Shown: in pieces, positions 46,355 to 55,558 of the stretch
How the letters are laid out: the number at the start of each line of letters is the position of its first letter
Position numbering within the stretch: the stretch's first letter is position 1
Assembly (NCBI RefSeq): GCF_016722765.1
Contig: NZ_JAEQND010000003.1
Span: forward strand, 372,001-436,000
Origin: Ramlibacter alkalitolerans
GTDB lineage: Bacteria > Pseudomonadota > Gammaproteobacteria > Burkholderiales > Burkholderiaceae_C
Length of the DNA: 64,000 bases
Reading direction: 5' to 3'
The notes under the pieces: generated by a model
Told to the model about the DNA's origin: nothing
Seen by the model: only the letters and a program-made list of their open reading frames with translations
The model's database searches: none
Translations under genes and position numbers: made by a program

Positions 46355-47388
46355 TCGGGAACGGAGGGAGCCAGGTCGTTCAAGTGGCAGGCGCTCGTGT
46401 GACCGGATGCCAGCGTGCGCAGGGCAGGCCGCTCCACGCTGCAGCGCGGCATGGCGTGCGGGCAGCGGGGGTGGAAGGCGCAACCGGTGGGCGGCCGCAG
46501 CGGCGACGGCAGTTCGCCCTTGATCGGCTGGTAGTCGCGGCGCTGCGTGTCCAGCGACGGCAGCTCCGACAGCAGGGCCTGGGTATAAGGATGGTTGGGG
46601 CGGCTGAAGATGGTCTGCGTGGGCGCGACCTCGACCACGCGGCCCAGGTACATGATGACCACGCGGTCCGAAACATGGCCGACCACGCCCAGGTTGTGGC
46701 TGATGAACAGGTAGGTCAGGCCCAGGGCGCGGCGCAGTTCCAGGAACAGGTTGAGCACCTGGGCCTGGATGGAGACGTCCAGCGCCGCCACGGCCTCGTC
46801 GCAGACGATCAGTTGCGGCTTGAGCGCCAGCGCCCGCGCGATGCCGATGCGCTGGCGCTGCCCGCCCGAAAACTGGTGCGGGTAGCGCTGGCCGTAGTCC
46901 GGGTCCAGGCCCACCTGGCGCATCAGGCCAGCGACGTAGTCGGCTTTGCCGGACGCAGGGACCAGGCCGTGCACCACGGGCGCTTCGCCGATGATGTCCA
47001 GCACCCGCATGCGCGGGTTGAGCGAGGCCATCGGGTTCTGGAAGATCATCTGCACGCCCAGCACGTAGGCCTTGTGCTCGGCGGAGGTCATCCCGTGCAG
47101 GGGCTTGCCCTGGTAGCTGACCTCGCCGGCGGTGGGCGGGCTGATGCCGGCGATGACGCGGCCCAGCGTGGACTTGCCACAACCCGATTCACCGACGACG
47201 CCGATCACTTCGCCCGCGGTGATGTCGAGGTCGACTCCGGCGACCGCATGCACCACCGACGGTGCATTGCGTGCACCCAGCAGGTTGGCGATCCTGCCGG
47301 CCAGGTCCACCGGCTGCACGAAGCGCTTGTCGATCCCGCGCAGTTGCAGCAGCGGCGTGGCGACCTGCGACGGGCTGGATGCGTCCAT
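46351..47388 (-). CDS. Dipeptide/oligopeptide ABC transporter ATP-binding protein (DppF-like)
   Basis: 345-aa ATPase with [14 protein letters not shown], Walker [12 protein letters not shown], the signature [15 protein letters not shown], Walker [13 protein letters not shown], and the oligopeptide-type C-terminal cysteine box [19 protein letters not shown]. It pairs with the DppD-like ATPase upstream. Part of the dppABCDF-type minus-strand operon with 3-bp spacing. Confidence 0.92.
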   Translation of the reverse strand: MDASSPSQVATPLLQLRGIDKRFVQPVDLAGRIANLLGARNAPSVVHAVAGVDLDITAGEVIGVVGESGCGKSTLGRVIAGISPPTAGEVSYQGKPLHGMTSAEHKAYVLGVQMIFQNPMASLNPRMRVLDIIGEAPVVHGLVPASGKADYVAGLMRQVGLDPDYGQRYPHQFSGGQRQRIGIARALALKPQLIVCDEAVAALDVSIQAQVLNLFLELRRALGLTYLFISHNLGVVGHVSDRVVIMYLGRVVEVAPTQTIFSRPNHPYTQALLSELPSLDTQRRDYQPIKGELPSPLRPPTGCAFHPRCPHAMPRCSVERPALRTLASGHTSACHLNDLAPSVPE

Positions 47389-47391
47389 GCC

Positions 47392-48372
47392 TCAGGCCAG
47401 CGCGTGCCAGCAGCGCACGGTTTTCTGCGGTGGCACGTCGACCGCCTGTGGAACGGTGAGGCAGGCGCTGGAGGCGTAGCCGCAGCGCGGGCGGAAGGCG
47501 CAGCCTTGTGGCAACTGCAGCAGCGATGGGGTCATGCCCGGGATCTGCCGCAGCAGCGAGCCGTGCGTGGCCCGCGTGGGAATCGAATCGACCAGCCCCT
47601 GCGTGTAGGGGTGCGAAGGCCGGTGCACCACGTCGGCGGCGGCGCCGCTTTCGACGATGCGGCCGGCATACATCACGGCGATGCGGTCGGCCAGGCCGGA
47701 CACGACGGCCAGGTCGTGCGTGATCCAGATCATGGCGGTGCCCGTTTCCCGGCAGAGCTTCTGCACTTCGTACAGGATCTGGGCCTGGATGGTCACGTCC
47801 AGCGCCGTGGTGGGCTCGTCCGCGATGATCAGCCGGGGTTTGTTGAGCAGCGCGATGGCGATCGCCACGCGCTGGCGCATGCCGCCCGACAGCTGGTGCG
47901 GATAGGACAGCAGCCGCTCCTGCGGCGAAGGGATGCCGACCATGGCGAGCGTGTCGCGGGCGCGCGCCAGCGCCGCCGCCGCGCCCACCTTCTCGTGCGC
48001 GTGGATGGCCTCGACCATCTGCGTGTCCACCCGCAGCACCGGGTTGAGCGTCATCATCGGGTCCTGGAAGATCATCGCGATCTCCTTGCCGCGCAGCTGC
48101 TGCAGGCGCCGCTCGCCCGCGCCCACCAGCTCTTCGCCCAGGTAGCGGATGCTGCCGCCGACGATGCGTCCCGGCGCATCGATCAGGCCGATGACCGAGA
48201 AGCCGGTGATGCTCTTGCCCGAGCCCGATTCACCGACCAGGCCGAGGATTTCGCCGCCGCCCACGCGCAGGTCGACACCGTCCACCGCCTTGACCACGCC
48301 GCCGTGGGTGAAGAAGTGGGTCTGCAGGCCCCGCACCTCGAGGACGGGTGCGCTCACGCTCTCAGTGGGCAT
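47392..48372 (-). CDS. Dipeptide/oligopeptide ABC transporter ATP-binding protein (DppD-like)
   Basis: 326-aa ATPase: [20 protein letters not shown], Walker [12 protein letters not shown], signature [15 protein letters not shown], Walker [13 protein letters not shown], and the C-terminal cysteine-rich motif [14 protein letters not shown]. Its start overlaps the permease gene end by 11 bp. It is one of two ATPases powering peptide uptake. Confidence 0.93.
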   Translation of the reverse strand: MPTESVSAPVLEVRGLQTHFFTHGGVVKAVDGVDLRVGGGEILGLVGESGSGKSITGFSVIGLIDAPGRIVGGSIRYLGEELVGAGERRLQQLRGKEIAMIFQDPMMTLNPVLRVDTQMVEAIHAHEKVGAAAALARARDTLAMVGIPSPQERLLSYPHQLSGGMRQRVAIAIALLNKPRLIIADEPTTALDVTIQAQILYEVQKLCRETGTAMIWITHDLAVVSGLADRIAVMYAGRIVESGAAADVVHRPSHPYTQGLVDSIPTRATHGSLLRQIPGMTPSLLQLPQGCAFRPRCGYASSACLTVPQAVDVPPQKTVRCWHALA

Positions 48373-49294
48373 TGTGCGGGTTGAGGATGTCGCGCAGGTG
48401 GTCGCCCACCAGGTTGATGCCGACGATGGCCAGCGCCAGCGCGATGCCGGGGAAGAACGAGATCCAGTAGTGGCCGCTGAGCATGAACTCGAAGCCGTTG
48501 GCGATCAGCATGCCCAGGGAGGGCTCGGTCACCGGCACGCCGACACCGAGGAAGGACAGCGTCGACTCGAGCGCGATGGCGTGCGCCAGGTCGATGGTGG
48601 CGATGACGATCAGCGGCGGCATGCAGTTGGGCAGCATGTGCCGCAGCAGCACGCGCGGCGAACTGAGGGCCATGCATTGCGCCGCTTCCACGTATTCCTT
48701 GGCGCGCTCGACCAGCGCGGCGCCGCGGGCCGCCCGCGCGAAGTAGGCCCATTGCACGATGACCAGCGCGATGATCACCTTGTCGACGCCCTTGCCCAGG
48801 ATCGCCAGCAGGATCAGCGCGACCAGGATGGAGGGGAAGGACAGCTGGATGTCGACGATGCGCATCAGCAGCGCGTCGACCCAGCGGCCGAAATAGGCGG
48901 CCGTGAGACCGACGATGGTGCCGATGGCCAGTGCCGCCGCCACCGAGACGCCGCCGACCATCAGGCTGGTGCGCAGGCCATAGAAGATGGCCGAGAGCAG
49001 GTCGCGTGCCTGGCCATCGGTGCCCAGCCAGTAGTGCATGCCGCCATCGGCCGTCTTGCTGCCGGGCGGCAGCTTGGAGTCGAGGATGTCGAGCTTGCCG
49101 ATGTCGTACGGGTTCTGCGGCGAGATCCAGGGCGCGAACACGGCGACGGCGACGGCCAGCAGCAACAGCACCAACCCGGCGACAGCCAGTTTGTTGGCAA
49201 GGAACTCGCGCCGCAGGCGCCGCCACGGCGTCTCGGGCGGCGGCAGGGCCACCGGCTCCTGTTCGATCCCGACGGGGGTGAGGACCGCGCTCAT
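48362..49294 (-). CDS. ABC transporter permease (DppC-like)
   Basis: 310-aa permease. N-terminal membrane helix LAVAGLVLLLLAVAVAVFAP, periplasmic loop (PQNPYDIGKLDILDS; HYWLGTDGQARDLLSAIFYG), then five more helices with the EAA-type loop (EYVEAAQCMALSSPRVLLRH; TLSFLGVGVPVTEPSLGML). It starts at ATG 49294, overlapping dppB by 4 bp. Confidence 0.93.
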   Translation of the reverse strand: MSAVLTPVGIEQEPVALPPPETPWRRLRREFLANKLAVAGLVLLLLAVAVAVFAPWISPQNPYDIGKLDILDSKLPPGSKTADGGMHYWLGTDGQARDLLSAIFYGLRTSLMVGGVSVAAALAIGTIVGLTAAYFGRWVDALLMRIVDIQLSFPSILVALILLAILGKGVDKVIIALVIVQWAYFARAARGAALVERAKEYVEAAQCMALSSPRVLLRHMLPNCMPPLIVIATIDLAHAIALESTLSFLGVGVPVTEPSLGMLIANGFEFMLSGHYWISFFPGIALALAIVGINLVGDHLRDILNPHNAH

Positions 49295-50268
49295 GCTTTC
49301 GCCTCCTGCAACCGGACCCGGGGGTCCAGGACGGAATAGAAGATGTCGGTCACCAGGTTCAGCATCACCAGGAAGAACACGATGAGGATCAGGTAGGCCA
49401 CGACCACCGGCCGGTCCAGCGTGATGATCGAGTCGAGCAGCAGCTTGCCCATGCCGGGCCAGGCGAAGACGGTTTCGGTCACCACCGCGAAGGCCACGAC
49501 CTGCCCGAACTCCAGGCCGAACACGGTGACGATCGGGATCATGATGTTCTTGAGCAGGTGCACCCGCAGGATGCGGCTCCAGGCCAGGCCCTTGGCGCGC
49601 GCGAACTTGATGTAGTCCGTGGGCAGCGCTTCGCGCGTGGCGGCGCGCGTCACGCGGATGATGAGCGCGGCCTTGGCGGTGGCGATGGTCAGGGCCGGCA
49701 GGATCAGCCGCTTCCAGCCGTCCAGCGTGAGCACGCTCAGGTCGAGCGGGCCCACCAGCACGGTCTTGCCGCGGCCACTGGCCGGCACCCAGCCCAGGTA
49801 GACGGCGAACACCATGATCAGCATCAGGCCGACCCAGAAGTTGGGCAGCGAAAAGCCCAGCACCGAGCCGGTCATGATGCCGCGCGTGCTGAGGGCCTGC
49901 GGCTTGAGCCCGGCCCAGATCCCCAGGGGGATGCCGACGATCGCCGCCAGCAGCATGGCGACACAGGCCAGCTCCAATGTGGCGGGCATGCGCTCCAGGA
50001 TCAGGCCCATGGCCGACTGGCCGGTCAGGAAGCTCTTGCCGAAATCCAGCTGCAACGCGTGGGACATGAAGATGGCGTACTGCTGCCACAGCGGCTTGTC
50101 GAGGCCGAAGTTCTGGCGGATCGCCTCCCGGTCCAGTTCGGTGGCGTCCGGGCTGGCCATCATCGAAACCGGGTCGCCCACGACGTAGAGGCCGACGAAG
50201 ACGAGCGCCGACATGACGGCCATGACGAGCACGGCCTGCAGCAGGCGGCGGATGATGTAGGCGAGCAT
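49291..50268 (-). CDS. ABC transporter permease (DppB-like)
   Basis: 325-aa permease with six membrane segments: MLAYIIRRLLQAVLVMAVMS, LELACVAMLLAAIVGIPLGI, GLMLIMVFAVYLGWVPASG, the EAA loop (TDYIKFARAKGLAWSRILRV), VVAFAVVTETVFAWPGMGKL and VVAYLILIVFFLVMLNLVTD. Typical of peptide/nickel uptake systems. It lies 24 bp downstream of the binding-protein gene. Confidence 0.93.
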   Translation of the reverse strand: MLAYIIRRLLQAVLVMAVMSALVFVGLYVVGDPVSMMASPDATELDREAIRQNFGLDKPLWQQYAIFMSHALQLDFGKSFLTGQSAMGLILERMPATLELACVAMLLAAIVGIPLGIWAGLKPQALSTRGIMTGSVLGFSLPNFWVGLMLIMVFAVYLGWVPASGRGKTVLVGPLDLSVLTLDGWKRLILPALTIATAKAALIIRVTRAATREALPTDYIKFARAKGLAWSRILRVHLLKNIMIPIVTVFGLEFGQVVAFAVVTETVFAWPGMGKLLLDSIITLDRPVVVAYLILIVFFLVMLNLVTDIFYSVLDPRVRLQEAKA

Positions 50269-50292
50269 GCGCAGACGCTCAGCGACGCAGGC

Positions 50293-51867
50293 TCACTTGC
50301 CGAGCGTCACGTACTGCACCATGGTTTGCTGGTCGGCGCGGCCGGCGAACTCGATGCCCTTCTTCATGGCCCAGACCGAGTGCTCGAAGTGGATCGGGAG
50401 CATCGCGAAATCGGCCATGGCCATCTCGCTCGCCTTGGCCAGCATGTCGCTGCGCTGGGCCGGGTCCATCAGGTCGGCCGAATCTTCCACCAGCTTGTCC
50501 ATGGCCTTGTTGGAGTAGCGGCTGCGGTTGGTGGTGCCCACCCCCTTTTCCTTGTTGGGGGTCACCAGCAGGGAGTTGAGGGTGTTGGACATCTCTCCGG
50601 TCGCGGTGCCCCAGCCGGCCATGTAGGCGCTGAAGGCGTAGCTGTCGCGCTTCTTGAAGAACACCGGCGGCGCGGTGGCATCCACCGTGGTCTTGATGCC
50701 GATGCGCGTCCACATCGCGGCCAGCGTCTGCGCCACCTTGCTGTCGTTGATGTAGCGGCCGTTGGGCGAACCCAGCACCAGGGTGAAGCCGTCGGGATAG
50801 CCCGCCGCCTTGAGCAATGCCTTGGCTTTCTCGGGGTCGGCCTTGGCGGCCGTTGCCAGCTTCTTGCTGGCACCCAGCATCGGCAGCGGCAGCAGTTGCG
50901 CGGCTGGCGTGGCGATGCCGCCCATGACGCGATCTACCAGCGCTTCGCGGTCGATGGCGAGCGACATGGCTTCACGCACCCGCTTGTCCAGGAGGGGGTT
51001 CTTGCCGTTGGTGCCCTGGATGCCCGGCGTCTGCTCGCCGTTCTGGTCCAGCGCGACGTAGATGATGCGGTTGGATGCCTTGGCCACCACGTTCAGCTTG
51101 GGGTCCTTCTTGAGGCGTTCCAGGTCGTCCGTCGGCGGGTCTTCCACCAGGTCGACGTCACCGGCCAGCAGCGCCGCCACGCGCGCCGCCGGGTTGCTGA
51201 TCGGACGGTAGATGACCCTGTCCCAGGCCGGCTTGGGGCCCCAGTAGTACGGGTTGCGCTCGAACACGATCTCGGAGCCGCGCTTCCAGGACACGAACCG
51301 GTAGGGGCCGGCACCCACCAGGCCGTTGCCGGCGTTCAGCTCGGTGGTGGTCTTGCCCTCCGGCGCGGTGCCCGACGCGGCCTTGGCCGACATGATGGGC
51401 AGGGAGGCCATGTTGGTCGGCAGCAGCGGATATGGCTTTTCGGTGGTGATGCGCACCGTGAGCGGGTCCACCGCTTCGACCTTGGTGATCTGCTGGAGGT
51501 AGATCTTGTACGAGGACGGGCTGTTGGGAACCTTGGGCACGCGGTCGAAGGTGAACAGCACGTCGGCCGCGGTGAAGGGCGAGCCGTCGGAGAACTTCAC
51601 GTTAGGCCGCAGCTTGAAGGTCCAGGTGTTGCCCTGCGCGGTCCACGACTCGGCAAGGCATGGCTTGGGCAGCATCTCGGCGTCGGCACAGACCAGCGGG
51701 TCGAACAGCGTCTGCGACAGCTGGATGTTGGGCGTGAGCGCGTGGTATTGCGGGTCCATCGACGATGGCTCGGTCTTGATGGCGACGACCAGGTCACGCG
51801 CCGTGGCGTTGCCTACCAGCCCGGCCGCGGCGGCGGTGACCGCGCAGGCAAACAGTTTTCCTCGCAT
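50293..51867 (-). CDS. Peptide ABC transporter substrate-binding protein (DppA/SBP_bac_5-like)
   Basis: 524-aa periplasmic binding protein. Signal peptide MRGKLFACAVTAAAAGLVGN (cleaved near TARD), then DLVVAIKTEPSSMDPQYHAL, the family signature AESWTAQGNTWTFKLRPNVK and FSDGSPFTAADVLFTFDRV, and later LLDKRVREAMSLAIDREAL. ATG 51867 has GGAG about 10 nt upstream. It heads the dpp-type operon that continues into two deacylases, suggesting uptake of N-acyl peptides or amino acids. Confidence 0.93.
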   Translation of the reverse strand: MRGKLFACAVTAAAAGLVGNATARDLVVAIKTEPSSMDPQYHALTPNIQLSQTLFDPLVCADAEMLPKPCLAESWTAQGNTWTFKLRPNVKFSDGSPFTAADVLFTFDRVPKVPNSPSSYKIYLQQITKVEAVDPLTVRITTEKPYPLLPTNMASLPIMSAKAASGTAPEGKTTTELNAGNGLVGAGPYRFVSWKRGSEIVFERNPYYWGPKPAWDRVIYRPISNPAARVAALLAGDVDLVEDPPTDDLERLKKDPKLNVVAKASNRIIYVALDQNGEQTPGIQGTNGKNPLLDKRVREAMSLAIDREALVDRVMGGIATPAAQLLPLPMLGASKKLATAAKADPEKAKALLKAAGYPDGFTLVLGSPNGRYINDSKVAQTLAAMWTRIGIKTTVDATAPPVFFKKRDSYAFSAYMAGWGTATGEMSNTLNSLLVTPNKEKGVGTTNRSRYSNKAMDKLVEDSADLMDPAQRSDMLAKASEMAMADFAMLPIHFEHSVWAMKKGIEFAGRADQQTMVQYVTLGK

Positions 51868-52547
51868 TGGCAGTGGCTCCGGAAATATTGGAGGGAGGCG
51901 GGACCCGGCACTACGCGCGCCCGCGTGCATTCTTGCGCTGGCACAGCATACAGGCGGCGCCATGGGCCGCAGCACCCGTGATAACCCGGCTGGCGGCTGG
52001 ATGTGAGGCTCAGCCACGCCCACGGAACTGGCGGACAGGCGCTCGCGTTGCTGCATGGCTGCAGCGAGTGCGGCAGCGAGTGCGGCAGCGCCCGCACCTT
52101 CAGCGACGTTGTGCGTATCGGCGAAGAGCACGCGCATCGCTTCCGCGACCTCGTCGTCGCTGGCCTTTCGAAGAACTCAACGAGCGTGACGCCAAGCGCG
52201 CGCATGGCAGCGTTCTTCTCCACCGAGTGGCTCGGCGAGGCGAGGACCAAGGCGTCGAACCAGGTCAGTCCGCCAAGCCGGTACGAAAAACGCATTCGAC
52301 CCGAGCCCGCCACGCTGCGCTCACGAAGCAATCGCAAGCGACTTTCCACGTTCTGTAACGCTCGGAGCGCATTGATCGCACAAGTCCAACCGAGTGGGGC
52401 AGGGCTTCAGCACCATCGGGCCTGTCTCGCATGTTGTGCGAGACATAGGATTTCTCCGAAGCCCTCATGCGAGCAATCAGCACCACGCAAAACCACGTGG
52501 AGATTGCCCCCGTAGCGCGACCTTTACAGAAACCTTGGAGCCACACG
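51868..52547. other. 680-bp region between the dpp-type operon and the delta-60 gene
   Basis: Apart from the promoter side of the dpp-type operon and a threonine-dehydratase-like remnant (52014-52235, separate entry), no gene is supported. Short open frames lack ribosome sites or family motifs. Confidence 0.5.
52014..52235 (-). pseudogene. Remnant of a threonine dehydratase / serine-threonine ammonia-lyase gene
   Basis: On the minus strand SHSVEKNAAMRALGVTLVE (from about 52235) matches the early substrate-side motif of PLP-dependent threonine dehydratases (NSVEKNAAMRALGA). After a change of frame near 52170 comes ASDDEVAEAMRVLFADTHNV then AEGAGAAALAAAL, the C-terminal part of the catalytic domain. 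The middle of the gene (roughly 150-180 codons) and both ends are missing. The residual protein cannot be functional. Confidence 0.65.
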
Positions 52548-54542
52548 ATGAGATCCCCTCAGCTATCAAACACCGGTGTTGCATATTGGGTGAAGGTCAT
52601 GGCGCTCGCCATCCTCACCGCCTCCCGAGCAGCTGCCATGGCGTTCCTGGGCACTGGCGCCCTCTTTCTCGCTTGTGCAAGCAGTGCGTGGGCTGCGCCC
52701 GGCGACCTGGATCCCACATTCGGCAGCGTTGGCAAGGTGACGACGCCGATCTTCGCGCAAGCCAGCGACGGCGCGACCGTGTATGCGGTTACGGTGCAGT
52801 CCAACGGCAAGATCGTCGCGGCGGGCAGCGCTTTCCGCGCTCCACAGAACGGCGCCAGCAGTGGCAGCGACTTCGTGCTCGCCCGCTACAACACCAATGG
52901 CAGCCTGGACACCAGCTTCGGCGGCAGTGGCAAGGTGACCAAGGACATCGGCGGCGGCCAGGACTACGCGTACGCCGTCGTCGTGCAGCCTGACGGCAAG
53001 ATCGTTGCAGCGGGCTCGGCCGAAGTGAACGCAGCGAACGCGAACACCCGTTTCACGCTGGTTCGCTACAACCCCGACGGCAGCCTGGACAGCGGCTTCG
53101 GCACCGCCGGCGTCGTGAGCACCGATTTCTTCGGCACGGAAAACATGGCCGCCGCGGTAGCGATCCAGGCCGACGGCCGGATCGTCGTCGCGGGGCGCAC
53201 CCACGACGGGATCTTCAGGCGCTTCGCGCTGGCGCGGTACAGCGCCGACGGCAGCCTCGACGCCAGCTTCGGCACAGGCGGCAAGGTGACCACGAGCTTC
53301 TTCGGCTTCGATAACGGCGCTACCGGGGTTGTGGTGCAGGCGGACGGCAAGATCGTGGCGAGCGGCTGGGCCGACCCCGGCGGCCCCAACGTTCAATTTG
53401 CGATGGCGCGCTACAACGCCGATGGCAGCCTGGATGCGGGCTTCGGGACCGGCGGCAAGGTGACGACCGACTTCTTCGGCGCGAACGACGTTGGCTGGTC
53501 GCTCCTCCTGCAGGGCGACGGCAAGCTCGTGATCGCGGGCCTGGTGCTTCCTTCCGGATTCGGGAGCGACGTCTTCGGGCTGGTCCGTTACAACACCGAT
53601 GGCAGCCTGGATACCAGCTTCGGCGCTGGCGGCAAGACAACCCTGTCCTTTTCGTTCAGTCGTCAAAGGCGCCTGGCAGCCGCTCTCCAGCCCGATGGGA
53701 AGATCCTCGCGGTGAGTTGGGGCGTCGATGGGTCGACCGGCTTCGACGTCTTCTCGCTCGCACGCTTCAACGGCAATGGCGCGGTCGACCTGGGCTTCGG
53801 GAACGGAGGCAAGGTGATCACCAACGTCCTGGGGTCCCAGAGCCAGGCGTATGCGCTCGCGGTACAGGGTGACGGCAGGATCCTGGCCGCAGGCTCTGCA
53901 TTCGATTCCAGCCGTTCCCTGGGAGTCCTCGCGCTGACCCGCTACGACGCCGGCGCCATGAATTCATCCGCGGTGCTCTCGTCGGTCCTGTTCAATGCGG
54001 CCAGCGTGGTGGGTGGCTCGTCGGCGACCGGGATCGTGACGCTGACCGCGGCAGCGCCGGTGGGTGGGGCCCTCGTGAGCCTTCTGAACAACTCCCTGGC
54101 GATCAGCGTACCCGCCAGCGTGACGGTGCCGCAAGGTGCCACGACGGCGACCTTCAGCGTGTCGACCACGCCCGTGGGCGCCAATACCACCGCGACGGTG
54201 ACCGGGAGCTACAACGGGGTGAGCGGGGCCGGGTTGTTGACCATCACGACGGCGGCGACGACGACGACTGCGCCGCCGCCGCCGCCGCCCGCCGGCGTGA
54301 CGCTGACGGTGAAGGCCACGGGCCGCAGTGGGGAGAGCGTGGTATCGAGCCCGGCGGGAATCAATGCGAAGGTCGGGACGCTCAGCGCCGCCAGTTTTGC
54401 GGCGAACACCGTGATCACGCTGAGCACAAGCAGCAAGCGCGACGTGGTCTGGTCCGGCAGCTGCTCGAGCGGCGGCAACAAGGCGAAGAGCTGCACGTTC
54501 ACGATCAAGGCCAATGCATCGGTGACGGGCAGCGTGCAGTAG
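52548..54542 (+). CDS. Secreted delta-60-repeat protein with C-terminal Pro/Thr-rich linker
   Basis: 664-aa exported protein. After an N-terminal signal region (MALAILTASRAAAMAFLGTG, ending near ASSAWAAPG) come about seven delta-60-type repeats of 55-65 residues, each of the form Gly-Lys-Val-x-T ... VQxDGKIVAAG ... ARYNxDGSLDxSFGxGGKV. They cover about residues 50-470. Such repeats are thought to form a beta-propeller-like array. A second segment (475-580) is Ig-like, then ATTTTAPPPPPPAG leads to a C-terminal domain (KATGRSGESVVSS; SSGGNKAKSCTFTI). GGAG lies 7 nt before ATG 52548. Function unknown; probably surface or secreted. Confidence 0.8.
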   Translation: MRSPQLSNTGVAYWVKVMALAILTASRAAAMAFLGTGALFLACASSAWAAPGDLDPTFGSVGKVTTPIFAQASDGATVYAVTVQSNGKIVAAGSAFRAPQNGASSGSDFVLARYNTNGSLDTSFGGSGKVTKDIGGGQDYAYAVVVQPDGKIVAAGSAEVNAANANTRFTLVRYNPDGSLDSGFGTAGVVSTDFFGTENMAAAVAIQADGRIVVAGRTHDGIFRRFALARYSADGSLDASFGTGGKVTTSFFGFDNGATGVVVQADGKIVASGWADPGGPNVQFAMARYNADGSLDAGFGTGGKVTTDFFGANDVGWSLLLQGDGKLVIAGLVLPSGFGSDVFGLVRYNTDGSLDTSFGAGGKTTLSFSFSRQRRLAAALQPDGKILAVSWGVDGSTGFDVFSLARFNGNGAVDLGFGNGGKVITNVLGSQSQAYALAVQGDGRILAAGSAFDSSRSLGVLALTRYDAGAMNSSAVLSSVLFNAASVVGGSSATGIVTLTAAAPVGGALVSLLNNSLAISVPASVTVPQGATTATFSVSTTPVGANTTATVTGSYNGVSGAGLLTITTAATTTTAPPPPPPAGVTLTVKATGRSGESVVSSPAGINAKVGTLSAASFAANTVITLSTSSKRDVVWSGSCSSGGNKAKSCTFTIKANASVTGSVQ

Positions 54543-54583
54543 GGCGGCGTTGTGGCGTGGCGGGCACCGTTTCGGCGGGCCCG

Positions 54584-55465
54584 CTATCGGGAGCTGTGAA
54601 GCATTGCGACCAGCTCCCCGAGCACTGGCGGCATCTTGCGTTCGTTCCAGACCATGTAGACGTCGGAGCGGATCGGCGTTTCGGGAATGGCCGTGAAGCG
54701 AACTCCCGAAAGTCCGCTCTCTGTCAGTGCCTTCGGAACGAGCGCGTATCCCATCCCTTTCGAGACGAGTGCCACCACGCTGAGCCAGTGCCGCACCTCG
54801 TGGCGCACCGGCGGGTCCAGGCCTAGTTGAGCGCAGAGCGAAAGCACGCGCTCGTAGTAGTCCGGCGAAGCGCCGCGCGAAAACAGCACCAGTGGCTCAC
54901 GCGAGAAGTGCTCCAGCCGTGGCGCGCGCCGTGCCGCCCCTGCCCGCGTCGGCGTGCAGAGCACGAAGGGCTCGGTCATGTAGAGCGCCTTGTTCAGGTC
55001 CGCCGGCACGCGCGGCGTATGCACGAAACCGAGATCGATCTGGGCCCGGGCGAGGGCTTCCAGCTGCTCCGCCGAATTGAGCTCCACCAGCTCCGTCTGC
55101 ACCTGCGGATGCGAGGCATTGAAGCGGCCCAGCTGCTCGGGCAGCCGCCGGAAGAGCATCGAACCGACGAATCCGATCCGGACACGAACCGTGACGCCGG
55201 CTGCCACGTCCCGGGCGCGCCGGGCAGCCGTGTCGACTTCGGCGAGAACCTGCTGCGCGGACCGCCGGAATGACTCACCGGCCGGCGTGAGCTTCACGCC
55301 GCGGCTGTTCCTCTCCAGCAGCTTCAGTCCCAGCGCGCCCTCCAGCTGCTTGATGTTGAAGCTCAGGGGCGGCTGGGACATGTGCAGGCGCTTGGCCGCC
55401 CTCCCGAAATGCAGTTCATCCGCCAGCACGAGGAAATAGCGAAGGTGGCGCAGCTCGAAGGCCAT
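54584..55465 (-). CDS. LysR-family transcriptional regulator
   Basis: 293-aa LysR regulator: HTH at 3-62 (LRYFLVLADELHFGRAAKRL; HMSQPPLSFNIKQLEGALGL) and a substrate-binding domain at about 92-290 (VRVRIGFVGSMLFRRLPEQL; FVLCTPTRAG). It resembles the CbnR/BenM-like group that controls aromatic or acyl-CoA catabolism. It is divergent from the acyl-CoA dehydrogenase operon, with a 93-bp spacer holding palindromes. Confidence 0.93.
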   Translation of the reverse strand: MAFELRHLRYFLVLADELHFGRAAKRLHMSQPPLSFNIKQLEGALGLKLLERNSRGVKLTPAGESFRRSAQQVLAEVDTAARRARDVAAGVTVRVRIGFVGSMLFRRLPEQLGRFNASHPQVQTELVELNSAEQLEALARAQIDLGFVHTPRVPADLNKALYMTEPFVLCTPTRAGAARRAPRLEHFSREPLVLFSRGASPDYYERVLSLCAQLGLDPPVRHEVRHWLSVVALVSKGMGYALVPKALTESGLSGVRFTAIPETPIRSDVYMVWNERKMPPVLGELVAMLHSSR

Positions 55466-55473
55466 ACAAGGTT

Positions 55474-55503
55474 TGGATCGATCCAGCCGAATTCAATATT
55501 GGA
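55474..55503. promoter_or_regulatory. Candidate LysR operator region upstream of the acyl-CoA dehydrogenase gene
   Basis: TGGATCGATCCA (55474-55485) is a perfect 12-bp palindrome and TTCAATATTGGA (55492-55503) is a second near-palindrome. Both lie in the 93-bp divergent spacer, where LysR regulators bind. Confidence 0.4.
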
Positions 55504-55558
55504 CATTGTCTCGCCGGATCCGAAGAATGCAATCCAGCACCCTGCGAGGAGACCCTTG

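Noticed and set aside
52003-52515. A plus-strand gene of about 170 codons
   Set aside because: No ribosome site and no family motif; the minus strand of the same DNA holds a recognisable dehydratase remnant.
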